Shown: positions 7,500 through 15,060, counted from the first letter of the stretch. The stretch: DNA of 34,417 nucleotides from Fidelibacterota bacterium (GCA_947470105.1 CANISR010000016.1:1-34417); one strand, 5' to 3'. Program-made: numbers and translations. Notes: generated by a model from the sequence alone, not told the origin.

Positions 7500-7588
7500 C
7501 TCGCCTCCGCTGGCGCCCGCATGGTTGCGACGGGAAGCCCGATGCGGTATCGGACTTGTCGGGTGTCCGCCCTATCCCCGCCGTTCGG

Positions 7589-8854
7589 CTAAGCGGCTCG
7601 CGCGCGCCGCTTCGGTTTGCGCTTCATGGGCAATCGCTCCACATTGCCTGGAAGATGCTCGAAGCCGACGGCCGCGGATGCGAGCTGATTCGCCAGCGCC
7701 TTCGCCTGTTCCTTATCGCCATGGACGTAGCGCATGTACGCCTCATGGCTCTTGTGTCCGGTCAGCGCCATACCGATCCGCGGGTTGCTCACGCTATTTG
7801 CGGTCATCGTCGCGTACCAATGCCGGATTGTGTGCAAGGTGCAGTTCTTCACCTTCGCCTGGGTGGCGACCTCGCGGAACGTATCGCGGACGATGTAGTA
7901 ATCGAGCGGCTTTTTGGGGTCCTCGATACCGCGAAACACGTAGGCACTGCCGGGCATCCTGCCGGCCGCGTCCAAGACCATCAGCAGTTCGGTAGAGAGG
8001 GGGCGGCGCGAAAACCCAGTCTTGGTGTCGCGAAGGTGAATTTCCATCTCGTCGCGGCGGACGTCAGACCAACGTACCGAAAGCAGTTCCCTGATCCTCG
8101 CGCCGGAGAGAATGACCGCCCTAATGGCCGTGACGATTTGCAGATGCCACGCACCTTGCTTTGGGCCTTTCGCGAGTGTGCCAAGCAAGGCGCCCACATC
8201 TCGCGCGCTTAGGAGCCGTTCACGGCGCAACGTCTTTGGTTCATCGACAGTGGCTAACGGATTGCCGAGGGCCTTCGAGCGAAGCCCCCAGATCAGCGCC
8301 TTCCCGAATAGGTGGTGAAGAAACCGGTAGAGATTTCCAGCCTCCGCCTTGCCGCCGATTATCGCGCCCTTGTCGTTGAGCTTTAGGGATGCCCTCACGA
8401 TGGCGCCTGCGTCTTCTCCGGTGACGCTATTGACCTTGAGCGCTCCTATCGCCGGTTTGACCTTCTTGTTCCACATCCGCCGCTTTTCACCAGCGGTTCG
8501 GGGTTTGTTTGCAGCGACGACTTCCATGCTGTAGCGATTCCAGAGATCCTCGACGGTCTTCTCGAGGCGGCCCCGCTCGGCTTCTGCCTCTCGTTCCTGG
8601 GCCGCTTTCGCGCGCTTCGCCCGAAGTGTCGGTTCGCCGTGGCCGGTACGGCCGGCTTCTTTGAGCTTCGCAAGCTCGCCGAGGGCCTTGTCGAGGGTCC
8701 AGCCCTCGGAGGCCCAACCCAAGGCCTCCTCTATCCGGCGGCTCCCTATGCGGTGCCGGATGGCGTAGTAGCGGTCTAACTGTTTGCCGTGCTTCCGCGT
8801 TGGGTGCTGGCGGTAACGGACCCCTCTTCCCACGGTTTTCCATTTACCAGCCAT
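7589..8854 (-). CDS. int: Site-specific tyrosine recombinase (integrase)
   Basis: About 421 residues from ATG 8854. The start is chosen where the N-terminal domain begins (MAGKWKTVGRGVRYRQHPTR); an upstream ATG at 8902 would add 16 Gly/Arg-rich residues. The catalytic set is complete: Arg of GARIREL (about R253), HTIRHWY (H341, R344), LTGHKSH (H367) and a nucleophile Tyr in MRYVH (about Y376). A Lys/Glu-rich helical segment (residues 65-105) and a core-binding SAM-like domain precede the catalytic domain. The enzyme inserts and excises the element at the tRNA-Arg site that begins about 155 bases upstream of its start. It is transcribed away from that site, a common layout that also places its promoter within the attachment region. 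Confidence 0.92.
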   Translation of the reverse strand: MAGKWKTVGRGVRYRQHPTRKHGKQLDRYYAIRHRIGSRRIEEALGWASEGWTLDKALGELAKLKEAGRTGHGEPTLRAKRAKAAQEREAEAERGRLEKTVEDLWNRYSMEVVAANKPRTAGEKRRMWNKKVKPAIGALKVNSVTGEDAGAIVRASLKLNDKGAIIGGKAEAGNLYRFLHHLFGKALIWGLRSKALGNPLATVDEPKTLRRERLLSARDVGALLGTLAKGPKQGAWHLQIVTAIRAVILSGARIRELLSVRWSDVRRDEMEIHLRDTKTGFSRRPLSTELLMVLDAAGRMPGSAYVFRGIEDPKKPLDYYIVRDTFREVATQAKVKNCTLHTIRHWYATMTANSVSNPRIGMALTGHKSHEAYMRYVHGDKEQAKALANQLASAAVGFEHLPGNVERLPMKRKPKRRARAA

Positions 8855-9009
8855 GACTATTTTGCCTTTGTCCCCCGGTTGTCCCCCGCCTCGGCGTGAC
8901 AAGCGGTGATTGGGTGTGAGAGCTAGTGATCCACATTACGACTATGAAAGACCATTTTCGAGGGTTATCGTGATCGGGAGTGACGGGGCGTGAAACCGGC
9001 TAACGCTAA

Positions 9010-9054
9010 TTCCTAATCTGGGGGTCGTGCGTTCAAATCGCGCCGGGGACGCCA
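9010..9054 (+). other. Attachment site (attR-like): 3' half of tRNA-Arg(CCU)
   Basis: Bases 9010-9016 read as an anticodon loop TTCCTAA with anticodon CCT. They are followed by the 3' anticodon arm (TCTGG), a five-base variable loop, a T arm whose stem pairs GTGCG with CGCGC around the TTCAAAT loop, an acceptor strand CGGGGAC, a discriminator G and an encoded CCA (9052-9054). The 5' half of the tRNA is absent: the sequence to the left does not pair and belongs to the island. This is the pattern left when a tyrosine recombinase inserts within a tRNA 3' half; the intact tRNA should stand at the other end of the element, but it is not in the window. Confidence 0.88.
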
Positions 9055-9127
9055 TTTACGAATCGGATTTGACGATCAGATGATCGCGCAAAATCAACTG
9101 CGTTCCTAACTGCCGATCACCTCACAC

Positions 9128-10000
9128 GTGAACCCAGTACGGGCAGACAATTTTCGGGGTGCGGCCTGGATGCTGGCCGCATCGGTCGGCTATGCCGCCG
9201 TCAACGCAATGGTGAAGGACCTTGGCGGCGATCTTCCGCCGGTGGTGATCACCTTTTCGCGGGCGGCCTTCGGCGTGGTGGCGCTACTTCCCGTGCTCCT
9301 GGTGCGCGGCTTGGGGGTTTTCCGTACAAGCCGGCCCGGCCTGCATATGCTGCGCGTCTGCGGAAGCTTCGGCAACCTGACGCTCGGGTTCTATGCGCTC
9401 TCGCATCTGCCGGTTGCGACCGCGACTGCGCTGTCGTTCACCCAGCCGCTGTTCATGATCCTGCTGGCGGCTTTCGTGCTGGGGGAAATGGTGCGCTGGC
9501 GTCGCGGTCTTGCCACCTTGGCCGGATTTTTCGGCGTGATCGTCATGCTGGGACCCAGCGGGCTGGCGCTCAATCTTGCCGCTTTGGCCGGGCTTGGAGC
9601 CGCGGCATCTCAGGCGGTTGCTTACGGCGTGATCCGGCACCGAAGCGCGGAGGATGGCGCGCTCACCATCCTCGCCTGGTTCACCGCAGGATTACTCGTC
9701 CTTTCGACTCCGCTTGCGATCCTGTTCTGGAAAACGCCGCACGGGACACAGTGGGTCTATCTGGCCGTCATTGGACTGGTCCTGACCGCCGTGCAGTTCT
9801 GCATCATCAAGGCCTTTCGGCTCGCCGAGGCGACGGTCGTGAACCCGGTCGACTACGTCCGCCTGATCTTCAGCGCGATCCTCGGATATTTCCTGTTCGA
9901 AGAGATCCCCACGGTTTGGACGGTTGTAGGTGCCGCCATGATCGTTGCCGCAACCCTGTACATCCTTTTCCGCGAGGCGCGGCTATCGAAGGGGGCGTGA
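9128..10000 (+). CDS. EamA-family DMT transporter
   Basis: A 290-residue integral membrane protein with about ten hydrophobic helices in two EamA repeats, the ten-helix drug/metabolite transporter layout (RhaT/RarD relatives). The second repeat starts near VAYGVIRHRSAEDG and ends with NPVDYVRLIFSAILGYFLFEEIP, a stretch typical of the last helices of this family. The substrate is unknown; relatives export small metabolites. The start used is GTG 9128; an ATG at 9170, just before the first helix (MLAASVGYAAVN), is a possible alternative since neither site has a clear ribosome sequence. It is the first chromosomal gene after the attachment site, so the host tRNA-Arg originally lay directly upstream of it. 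Confidence 0.88.
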   Translation: MNPVRADNFRGAAWMLAASVGYAAVNAMVKDLGGDLPPVVITFSRAAFGVVALLPVLLVRGLGVFRTSRPGLHMLRVCGSFGNLTLGFYALSHLPVATATALSFTQPLFMILLAAFVLGEMVRWRRGLATLAGFFGVIVMLGPSGLALNLAALAGLGAAASQAVAYGVIRHRSAEDGALTILAWFTAGLLVLSTPLAILFWKTPHGTQWVYLAVIGLVLTAVQFCIIKAFRLAEATVVNPVDYVRLIFSAILGYFLFEEIPTVWTVVGAAMIVAATLYILFREARLSKGA

Positions 10001-10016
10001 GCCTTACCCAATCCCC

Positions 10017-10331
10017 TCACCGCTTCTTCACGAACTCCGCCCGCAACACGAGGCCCTTTATGCCGTCGTAGCGGCAGTCAATCTCCTGCGGGTCACCGGT
10101 CAAGCGAATCGATTTGATGAGCGTGCCTCGGCGCAGGACCTGACCGGCGCCTTTGACCTCAAGATCCTTGATCAGCGTTACCTGATCTCCATCCGCGAGA
10201 ACGGTGCCATGCGAATCGCGCACCACCACCTCCGCGGCTTTGGCCGCCTCCGCCTGCTTTGCCCGCAGGTTGCTGGCCGGAACCCATTCTCCGCTCTCAT
10301 CGTCATAAACGTAGTCATCGTCGTTGGGCAT
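10017..10331 (-). CDS. PhnA/YjdM-like protein without the zinc ribbon
   Basis: About 104 residues. The C-terminal two thirds (VRDSHGTVLADGDQVTLIKD, LEVKGAG, LRRGTLIKSIRLTGD, EIDCRYDGIKGLVLRAEFVKK) is the SH3-like PhnA domain of the YjdM/PhnA family. The N terminus does not carry the four-cysteine zinc ribbon of E. coli YjdM; instead it has an acidic DDDYVYDDESGEWVPAS segment. The old name, alkylphosphonate utilisation protein, is misleading because the gene is not part of the C-P lyase machinery; the role is unknown. Three ATGs occur in a row; a GAGGA site six bases before the third (10331) favours that start. It converges with the EamA gene, 16 bases apart. Confidence 0.85.
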   Translation of the reverse strand: MPNDDDYVYDDESGEWVPASNLRAKQAEAAKAAEVVVRDSHGTVLADGDQVTLIKDLEVKGAGQVLRRGTLIKSIRLTGDPQEIDCRYDGIKGLVLRAEFVKKR

Positions 10332-10459
10332 CATCATTCCTCAAATGGGACAAGGCGGCAGCGCTCGTCTAACGCTGTGATTTTGTACTGCTTAAAGTAG
10401 TATTCTTCACGGCGATATTTCGTGTCTGAGTGGGACGCCACCTTTAGTCGGGAGGCTTT

Positions 10460-10936
10460 ATGAACAAGAACACGCTCTGCTTATGGTATAACCACGACGC
10501 CGAGGAGGCCGCGCGCTTTTATGCCCGGACCTTTCCTGACAGCACGGTAGGCGCGGTGCATCTGGCGCCAACGGATTTTCCGGGCGGCAAGGCGGGCGAT
10601 GTTCTTACGGTTGAGTTTACCGTGTGCGGCGTACCCTGCATTGGCCTCAACGGCGGCGACATCTTCAAGCACAGCGAGGCGTTCTCGTTTCAGATCGCCA
10701 CCGAGACCCAGGAGGAAACCGACCGCTATTGGAACGCCATTGTCGGCAACGGCGGCGCGGAGAGCGCCTGCGGCTGGTGCAAGGACAAATGGGGTCTTTC
10801 CTGGCAGATCACCCCCCGCGTTCTGACGGAGGCCATGGCCACAGGCGGTGACGTCGCCAAGCGCGCGTTCACGGCGATGATGGATATGCGCAAGATCGAT
10901 GTGGCGAAAATCGAAGCGGCAGTCCGGGGAAAGTAA
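10460..10936 (+). CDS. VOC-superfamily protein (PhnB / 3-demethylubiquinone methyltransferase-like fold)
   Basis: A 158-residue protein with an excellent ribosome site (GGGAGG before ATG 10460). The opening LCLWYNHDAEEAARFYARTF is the typical first beta-alpha unit of PhnB-type VOC proteins, and DRYWNAIVGNGGAESACGWC then KDKWGLSWQITP matches the second module, with the WCKDKWGLSWQ stretch diagnostic. Members are annotated by fold similarity to 3-demethylubiquinone-9 3-methyltransferase, but no methyltransferase activity should be assumed. It is a stand-alone gene between the divergent PhnA-like gene and the convergent NHL gene. Confidence 0.88.
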   Translation: MNKNTLCLWYNHDAEEAARFYARTFPDSTVGAVHLAPTDFPGGKAGDVLTVEFTVCGVPCIGLNGGDIFKHSEAFSFQIATETQEETDRYWNAIVGNGGAESACGWCKDKWGLSWQITPRVLTEAMATGGDVAKRAFTAMMDMRKIDVAKIEAAVRGK

Positions 10937-10981
10937 AGTCGCTCAAGCGTGGCCCGACAGCGCTGCTCGCCTAGCCTCGTG

Positions 10982-10998
10982 GACGGCGCACCGCCGTC
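10982..10998. terminator. Hairpin between the VOC and NHL genes
   Basis: GACGGCG and CGCCGTC form a perfect seven-base stem around a CAC loop. It lies between two convergent genes and covers the stop codon of the NHL gene (10997-10999). There is no run of T on either side, so it is at best a weak or factor-assisted bidirectional terminator. Confidence 0.3.
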
Positions 10999-12115
10999 AA
11001 GGGGCCGGCACGAACCGGCTCACGCGGTGCGCTTGCACTTCGGCTATGTAAAGAGCCCCCGTGCTGTCGGTGGCCATGAGGTGGGGACCCACGAACGTCG
11101 CGTCGATCTTGCCGGTCTGCGCAAGGGTTTTGCGGTCATATAGCCACACCTGCTGGTTTCCCCAATCGGCGACGTAGAGGGTGCGCTGCTCCGGATCGAC
11201 AGAGAACGCTATTCCCGAGGCCGAGAGCGGCGCAGCCCCTGCGCGATTGACGAAGAATTGGCGCTGATATTTTCCATCGCGGTCAAAGAGCTGGACGCGC
11301 TTGTGGGCGCGGTCGGAAACATAGACCGTGCCGTCCTTCGCAATCTCCACCCCGTGCACGCCAATAAACGACGGGGCATTGTCGTTCTTTATGTCGGTCG
11401 ACGTATCGGTGGCAGCAGGGCTGGGAGTGCTCTCCGCCGGCGGGGGCGCGCCGAAGGCGCTCCACATACGCTTGAACGCGCCGGTTTCGGTGTCGAATAC
11501 GACGAGGCGATTATTGGCATAGCCGTCCGCGACGTAGACCTCATTGCGCGCGTCGTCGATGAATATGTCGGCGGGTGCGCGAACGTTGGCGTGATCGAGG
11601 TTTCCGGTGCTGGCGCCGCGACGGCCGATCTGGCGGATAAACTTGCCCTGACCATCAAACACCAGGACCATGTCGTCGGCCTGCGCGGAGGTGCCGCGGA
11701 AGCTGCCGGTGATCCAGACGCGTCCCTTCGCGTCGACTGCCAGGCTATGTTCCACCTGAGGCCATTCGTATCCATCGCCGGGTCCGCCGAAGCCGCGCAG
11801 GTATTTTCCATCGCGGTTGAAGGCAAGCACCGCCGGCCCCGCGTGAGCTCGGTCGGCTTCCGACAGCGCCCGTGGCCGTTGAAGGACCCAGACTGTGTCG
11901 TCGGGTCCAACCGCCACCGCGCTTACTTCGCTCATGATCCAGCCGTTCGGCATCTGAGGCTGCCAAGGCTTACTGACCATCCCCTGAGGGGCGTTCGCCG
12001 CCTGGGCACGCGGGGCAACGCTCATGCCGGCCAGCAAGGCGAGCGTCAAAACGCCGGCACTGACGGCGCGATGAGTGTGGCGGCCGTCGCCGGCGCTGGA
12101 AATGCGGTTGAACAT
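10997..12115 (-). CDS. Exported NHL-repeat beta-propeller protein
   Basis: A 372-residue protein with a signal peptide (VLTLALLAGMSVAPRAQA, cleavage after AQA). Repeated blades follow: SEVSAVAVGPDDTVWVL, HSLAVDAKGRVWITG, ADIFIDDARNEVYVADGYAN-RLVVFD, HGVEIAKDGTVYVSDR-KRVQLFD, IAFSVDPEQRTLYVADW-NQQVWLYD and HLMATDSTGALYIAEV-HRVSRF. This is a six-bladed NHL propeller like those of peptidyl-alpha-hydroxyglycine alpha-amidating lyase relatives, found in many bacteria as secreted proteins of unknown substrate. A low-complexity APPPAESTPSPAATDTSTD loop interrupts the middle blades. GGGGGGT seven bases before ATG 12115 supports the start. No operon partner is evident. Confidence 0.85.
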   Translation of the reverse strand: MFNRISSAGDGRHTHRAVSAGVLTLALLAGMSVAPRAQAANAPQGMVSKPWQPQMPNGWIMSEVSAVAVGPDDTVWVLQRPRALSEADRAHAGPAVLAFNRDGKYLRGFGGPGDGYEWPQVEHSLAVDAKGRVWITGSFRGTSAQADDMVLVFDGQGKFIRQIGRRGASTGNLDHANVRAPADIFIDDARNEVYVADGYANNRLVVFDTETGAFKRMWSAFGAPPPAESTPSPAATDTSTDIKNDNAPSFIGVHGVEIAKDGTVYVSDRAHKRVQLFDRDGKYQRQFFVNRAGAAPLSASGIAFSVDPEQRTLYVADWGNQQVWLYDRKTLAQTGKIDATFVGPHLMATDSTGALYIAEVQAHRVSRFVPAP

Positions 12116-12249
12116 TATACCCCCCCCTGTTGTCCGACAACTATCTTGCTATCAGGCGTGCCGGGGCGCCACCCCTAAACGGCATATGGGAGCGAATGCC
12201 GACTCCATTATTGCGGCGCACACGATTGCCGGCAGAAAGCGATTCCGCG

Positions 12250-12747
12250 CTAGGCGGCCAGGGTCGCGAGGAGATCGTCCAGTTCTACGAACTGCTCGGG
12301 GAACGCGCCCGTACTCCCGGACGCGAGCGCGGCGTCGAGAGACTCTTTCGAGGGATAGAGGTCGTGCACCACCACCAGCGTCTTGCCGTCCTTTTCCGTG
12401 AAGGTTGCCGTGGTGACCGCCCCTTCATCACTCTCCTCATTGGTCCACCTAAGTCGCGTGTGCGGCGTCACTTCGAGGTACCTGCCGAAAAACGCCATGG
12501 GCTGTTCGGCAGCCGGATGGCCGAACACGAAACGGTATGTGCCCCCCGTCCGGGCATCGACTTCGCAGGACAGGAACTGAATTCCAAAGGACTTTGGCGC
12601 CCACCAGCGCTTGAGCAGTTCGGGCTTGGTCCACGCCTCGAACACCAGGCGCGCCGGACCGTTGAGGGTGCGCGTCACGACCAGTTCGCGGTCGGACGTC
12701 CGCTCCACCGTCGTGGTGGGCTGTTCACTCTCGCCTTTTACGCCCAT
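12250..12747 (-). CDS. SRPBCC (AHSA1-type) family protein
   Basis: A 165-residue START-fold protein of the AHSA1/CalC type. The segments LVVTRTLNGPARLVFEAWT then KPELLKRWWAPKSFG, GTYRFVFGHP and FFGRYLEVTPHTRLRWTNE are typical, and the C-terminal helix is FPEQFVELDDLLATLA. These proteins form a hydrophobic ligand cavity; no substrate can be predicted. Its start lies 23 bases inside the 3' end of the ArsR gene, so the two form one transcript with probable coupling. ArsR-SRPBCC pairs are common in Proteobacteria, and the regulator probably controls this protein. Confidence 0.9.
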   Translation of the reverse strand: MGVKGESEQPTTTVERTSDRELVVTRTLNGPARLVFEAWTKPELLKRWWAPKSFGIQFLSCEVDARTGGTYRFVFGHPAAEQPMAFFGRYLEVTPHTRLRWTNEESDEGAVTTATFTEKDGKTLVVVHDLYPSKESLDAALASGSTGAFPEQFVELDDLLATLAA

Positions 12748-13090
12748 GGGCTTTTTCCTTCCGCTTTAAATCCTCGACAACCGCGTCCAGGGAGTCGAAC
12801 CGTGCGGCCCACATCTGGCGGTACCGCTCGATCCACGCCGCCTCTTCCTCCAGGCGGCGCAGACCCAGCTTGCAGGTCCGCACGCGCCCGACCTTCTCCG
12901 TCGTAACCAGTCCCGCCTGCTCCAGCACGCCCACATGCTTCTTCATGCCCGTGAGGGTCATGTGGAACTTTCCGGCAAGTTCGGTGATCGAAGCGTCCGC
13001 GCGCCCCAGTTGCTCCAGAACGCCGCGCCGGGTGGCATCCGACAAGGCTGCGAACGACACATCGAAGCGGGCTGGACAATACTGAACCAT
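12725..13090 (-). CDS. ArsR/SmtB-type winged-helix transcriptional regulator
   Basis: A 121-residue regulator. FAALSDATRRGVLEQLGRAD then ASITELAGKFHMTLTGMKKH then VGVLEQAGLVTTEKVGR is the complete winged helix-turn-helix, with recognition helix around TLTGMKKHVGVLE and the wing at TTEKVGRVRTCKLG. No ELCV-type metal site is present, so it is probably not a metal sensor. Its C terminus is strongly basic (LKRKEKAHGRKRRE) and its 3' end overlaps the SRPBCC gene. A perfect inverted repeat sits over the start codon (13081-13100) and predicts autorepression of the operon. Confidence 0.92.
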   Translation of the reverse strand: MVQYCPARFDVSFAALSDATRRGVLEQLGRADASITELAGKFHMTLTGMKKHVGVLEQAGLVTTEKVGRVRTCKLGLRRLEEEAAWIERYRQMWAARFDSLDAVVEDLKRKEKAHGRKRRE

Positions 13091-13100
13091 ATAGTTCAGT
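13081..13100. promoter_or_regulatory. Predicted operator of the ArsR-SRPBCC operon
   Basis: ACTGAAC-CATATA-GTTCAGT is a perfect seven-base inverted repeat with a six-base centre. The ATG of the regulator (complement of CAT at 13088-13090) lies inside it. Size, symmetry and AT-rich centre match ArsR-family operators, so binding here would block transcription initiation or early elongation. A site across the start codon also suggests a very short leader. Confidence 0.75.
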
Positions 13101-13275
13101 TTCTAGCACACAGATTTGCGCCTCGCAAGGGATGCTGCGCGCTCGCGTTGCCCACCTCCCTTGCTGCGGACGTCTTCACCTTCCTCCCTGGAACGGCTAT
13201 TCAAATGCGGTCCTTCGCCGAAGAGAAGATGCACGCGCATGGTGGCGGCCTGATGCACCAAATGGTATTTCCCCT

Positions 13276-14289
13276 ATGACGGCGCACGCGGCCATTGTTA
13301 CGACCTTGCGCGATGCCGCGGCGACCTTGGGGTCGTTTGTCACCTATCACCGTGCCATCGGCTTCGAGCACTTCTTCTTGTTCTTCGACGATCCCGCCGA
13401 TCCGATGCTGGACTGGGCCCGGGAGCAGCCGGACATAACCGCAATGCCGCGTGATGACGATCTGCGGCGCGCCTGGAGCCGCTTGATTCTCTGGAGCGAG
13501 GCCGCGGCGCATGTGGATCGCGAGGTCATGGCGCGCCAGATCCTCAACGCCGAGCACGCTATGAATCTGGCCCGCGCTGAGGGGTTCGACTGGCTGTTGC
13601 ACATTGATTCTGACGAGCTGTTCTATCTGCCCGACGGCGACGCCGGGGCGCATTTCGCGCCGCTCGCGCATGTGGCGGTGGAGGTGACAGCCTACATCAA
13701 TTACGAGGCCGTTCCCGAAACTGAAGACACAGGCGATTTCTTTCGCACCGTCACACTGTTCAAACGGCCGCTCTCCGAATACCCGCCGCCGGAAGCGAAA
13801 GCGCTCATCACCCGCGCCGGTCAACAGGTCGACACGTTCTTCCATTTCTACGGTAACGGAAAATCCGCGGTGCGCTTGGCGGCGCCCGGCATGGTTCCTG
13901 TGAATGTCCATGATTTTGCGCGGCGCGGCGGATGTTCCGTGATGAGGTACCGGGGCCCGTTCATCCTGCATTACCCCTGCTGCGGATTTGCCGCCTTCTG
14001 GCGGAAGTACGTGACCCTCGGGCGCTTTCCCGACAAGTGGTGGGGAACAGTCGATATCGCCGAAGCCGTCGGTCCCTTTCATCTGCAGGCCCGCGACGCG
14101 GTGATGGACGCGGTTGCAGCCGGGGATATGGAATCTGCGCGGCGCTTCTACCGCGACCGAATGATGATCACAGATGCGGCATTGATCGCCGAGATGACGC
14201 GGCACGACCTTTTGGAACGCATAGACGCGCCGGGAAAAATCCTCGCGGCAGCCGGCAATTCCTCAGAACAGCCAGCCGTTCAGGGTTAG
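13276..14289 (+). CDS. Glycosyltransferase family 2/92-like protein
   Basis: About 337 residues from ATG 13276. The start is taken where the domain begins (AAIVTTLRDAAATLGSFVTYH); an upstream frame from 13132 has no family similarity. RDAAATLGSFVTYHRAIGFEHFFLF is the nucleotide-sugar entry region, and DWLLHIDSDELFYLP (about residues 105-117) contains the DxD metal-binding motif (DSD) followed by the acidic residue typical of GT92/Glyco_tranf_2_4 proteins. The domain continues through FHFYGNGKSAVRL, and FILHYPCCGFAAFWRKYVTLG is typical of this group. The acceptor is unknown. Its last 27 bases overlap, tail to tail, the conserved end of the oxygenase gene on the other strand. Confidence 0.82.
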   Translation: MTAHAAIVTTLRDAAATLGSFVTYHRAIGFEHFFLFFDDPADPMLDWAREQPDITAMPRDDDLRRAWSRLILWSEAAAHVDREVMARQILNAEHAMNLARAEGFDWLLHIDSDELFYLPDGDAGAHFAPLAHVAVEVTAYINYEAVPETEDTGDFFRTVTLFKRPLSEYPPPEAKALITRAGQQVDTFFHFYGNGKSAVRLAAPGMVPVNVHDFARRGGCSVMRYRGPFILHYPCCGFAAFWRKYVTLGRFPDKWWGTVDIAEAVGPFHLQARDAVMDAVAAGDMESARRFYRDRMMITDAALIAEMTRHDLLERIDAPGKILAAAGNSSEQPAVQG

Positions 14290-15060
14290 CCGTTGATCGG
14301 TGAACGCGGTGGACGCGCATTGGATGGGCGTAACCTCGTGGTAGACGAAAGTTGGAAAAACCATAAGGCCGTTGCGGGGCGGGTCGATGTCGGCTGCCAG
14401 TTTGCCGCACTTGCCGTACCCGTATTGAAACAGGGTGTGAAAGAGGCTGAGGTGTCCGCCGCTGAACTGTTTGGGTTCCCGGTGGAAATAGTAGACATAG
14501 CTCACTTGGCGGTGGGCGATTTCCGGTAAGCCGTTGTCCGTATGCACAGCGAAGAAATCGCCGTCGCCGTGGGCGGTGACCTGACATTCCAACCGCTCAA
14601 GGGGCAGCGGATCGATGCGCAAGCGCGGCCAGAGCGTCGGCATCAGTTCAAGCAGTTTCGGCATAACCATCGCCGCCATGGCCCCATTGGCAGGCCCGTC
14701 CAGGACACGGGAGCTGCGGATGCGATAGCTCGAAGGCGCGAAGCCATGGCTGGGCGCTTCATGAACGCCGGAGTTCTGGAAGGCGCCGGCGTGGGCCGTG
14801 GCGAAAGCCAGCACCTGCGCAGTCTCCGCGTCCGTCATGAAATCGGGGATCAGCACATGTGGGGGGGCGACTTCGAGGCTCGCGATGTCGCCGGCGGCAA
14901 CCTCTATGGCCTCACCGCCTGGAACCCGCAGGCGTAACGTCCGGCCTACCGCATCGGCGGGCCTGCGCATGCACTGAAGAATATCCTGGAGTTCGCCGCT
15001 CGCCGGCGTGCAGACCGCGCGGCTCTGGCCGTCCTTGAGATGAAGTGTGGCTTCGTCCAC
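14263..15060 (-). CDS. 2-oxoglutarate/Fe(II)-dependent oxygenase (prolyl-4-hydroxylase-like)
   Basis: About 265 residues from GTG 15060 (AAAGG upstream; longer frames run into the divergent gene at 15214). The double-stranded beta-helix carries HTD (in FFAVHTDNG) as the HxD iron pair, a second His in FVYHEVTPI and the 2OG-binding Arg in QRLTLNGWL. SYVYYFHREPKQFSGGHLSLF is the conserved central sheet with the GG turn. P4Hc-type enzymes hydroxylate peptides or small molecules; the substrate is unknown. A beta-rich N-terminal part of about 90 residues (SGELQDILQ, RRPADAVGRTLRLRVPGG) precedes the catalytic fold. It overlaps the glycosyltransferase 3' end, and the two may act on related surface molecules, though they are not co-transcribed. 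Confidence 0.85.
   Translation of the reverse strand: MDEATLHLKDGQSRAVCTPASGELQDILQCMRRPADAVGRTLRLRVPGGEAIEVAAGDIASLEVAPPHVLIPDFMTDAETAQVLAFATAHAGAFQNSGVHEAPSHGFAPSSYRIRSSRVLDGPANGAMAAMVMPKLLELMPTLWPRLRIDPLPLERLECQVTAHGDGDFFAVHTDNGLPEIAHRQVSYVYYFHREPKQFSGGHLSLFHTLFQYGYGKCGKLAADIDPPRNGLMVFPTFVYHEVTPIQCASTAFTDQRLTLNGWLF

Larger units (their letters stand above)
4181..9054 (-). mobile_element. Integrated phage-satellite-like island or prophage remnant
   Basis: Six collinear minus-strand genes (integrase, unknown 180-residue protein, small DNA-binding protein, small coupled ORF, DUF3631 ATPase, terminase small subunit) lie between the 3' half of a tRNA-Arg gene at the right and a truncated cfa gene at the left. 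The right boundary at 9054 is supported by the tRNA attachment site. The left boundary (4181-4238) is only a junction where terS meets cfa; no second tRNA copy is seen there. No capsid, portal, large terminase, tail or lysis gene is present. The order is that expected for a PICI/SaPI-like satellite, but it also fits a prophage deleted just after terS. Confidence 0.7.

Noticed and set aside
9001-9060. Intact tRNA-Arg gene
   Set aside because: The 5' acceptor strand, D arm and 5' anticodon stem expected to pair with the visible half are absent upstream.
11258-12178. Long plus-strand reading frame opposite the NHL gene
   Set aside because: It lies wholly antisense to a well-supported exported beta-propeller, has no recognisable domain, and follows from GC-rich codon use on the other strand.
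13201-14205. 334-codon minus-strand frame opposite the glycosyltransferase
   Set aside because: The plus strand carries the DxD motif and family segments; the antisense frame has no family resemblance.
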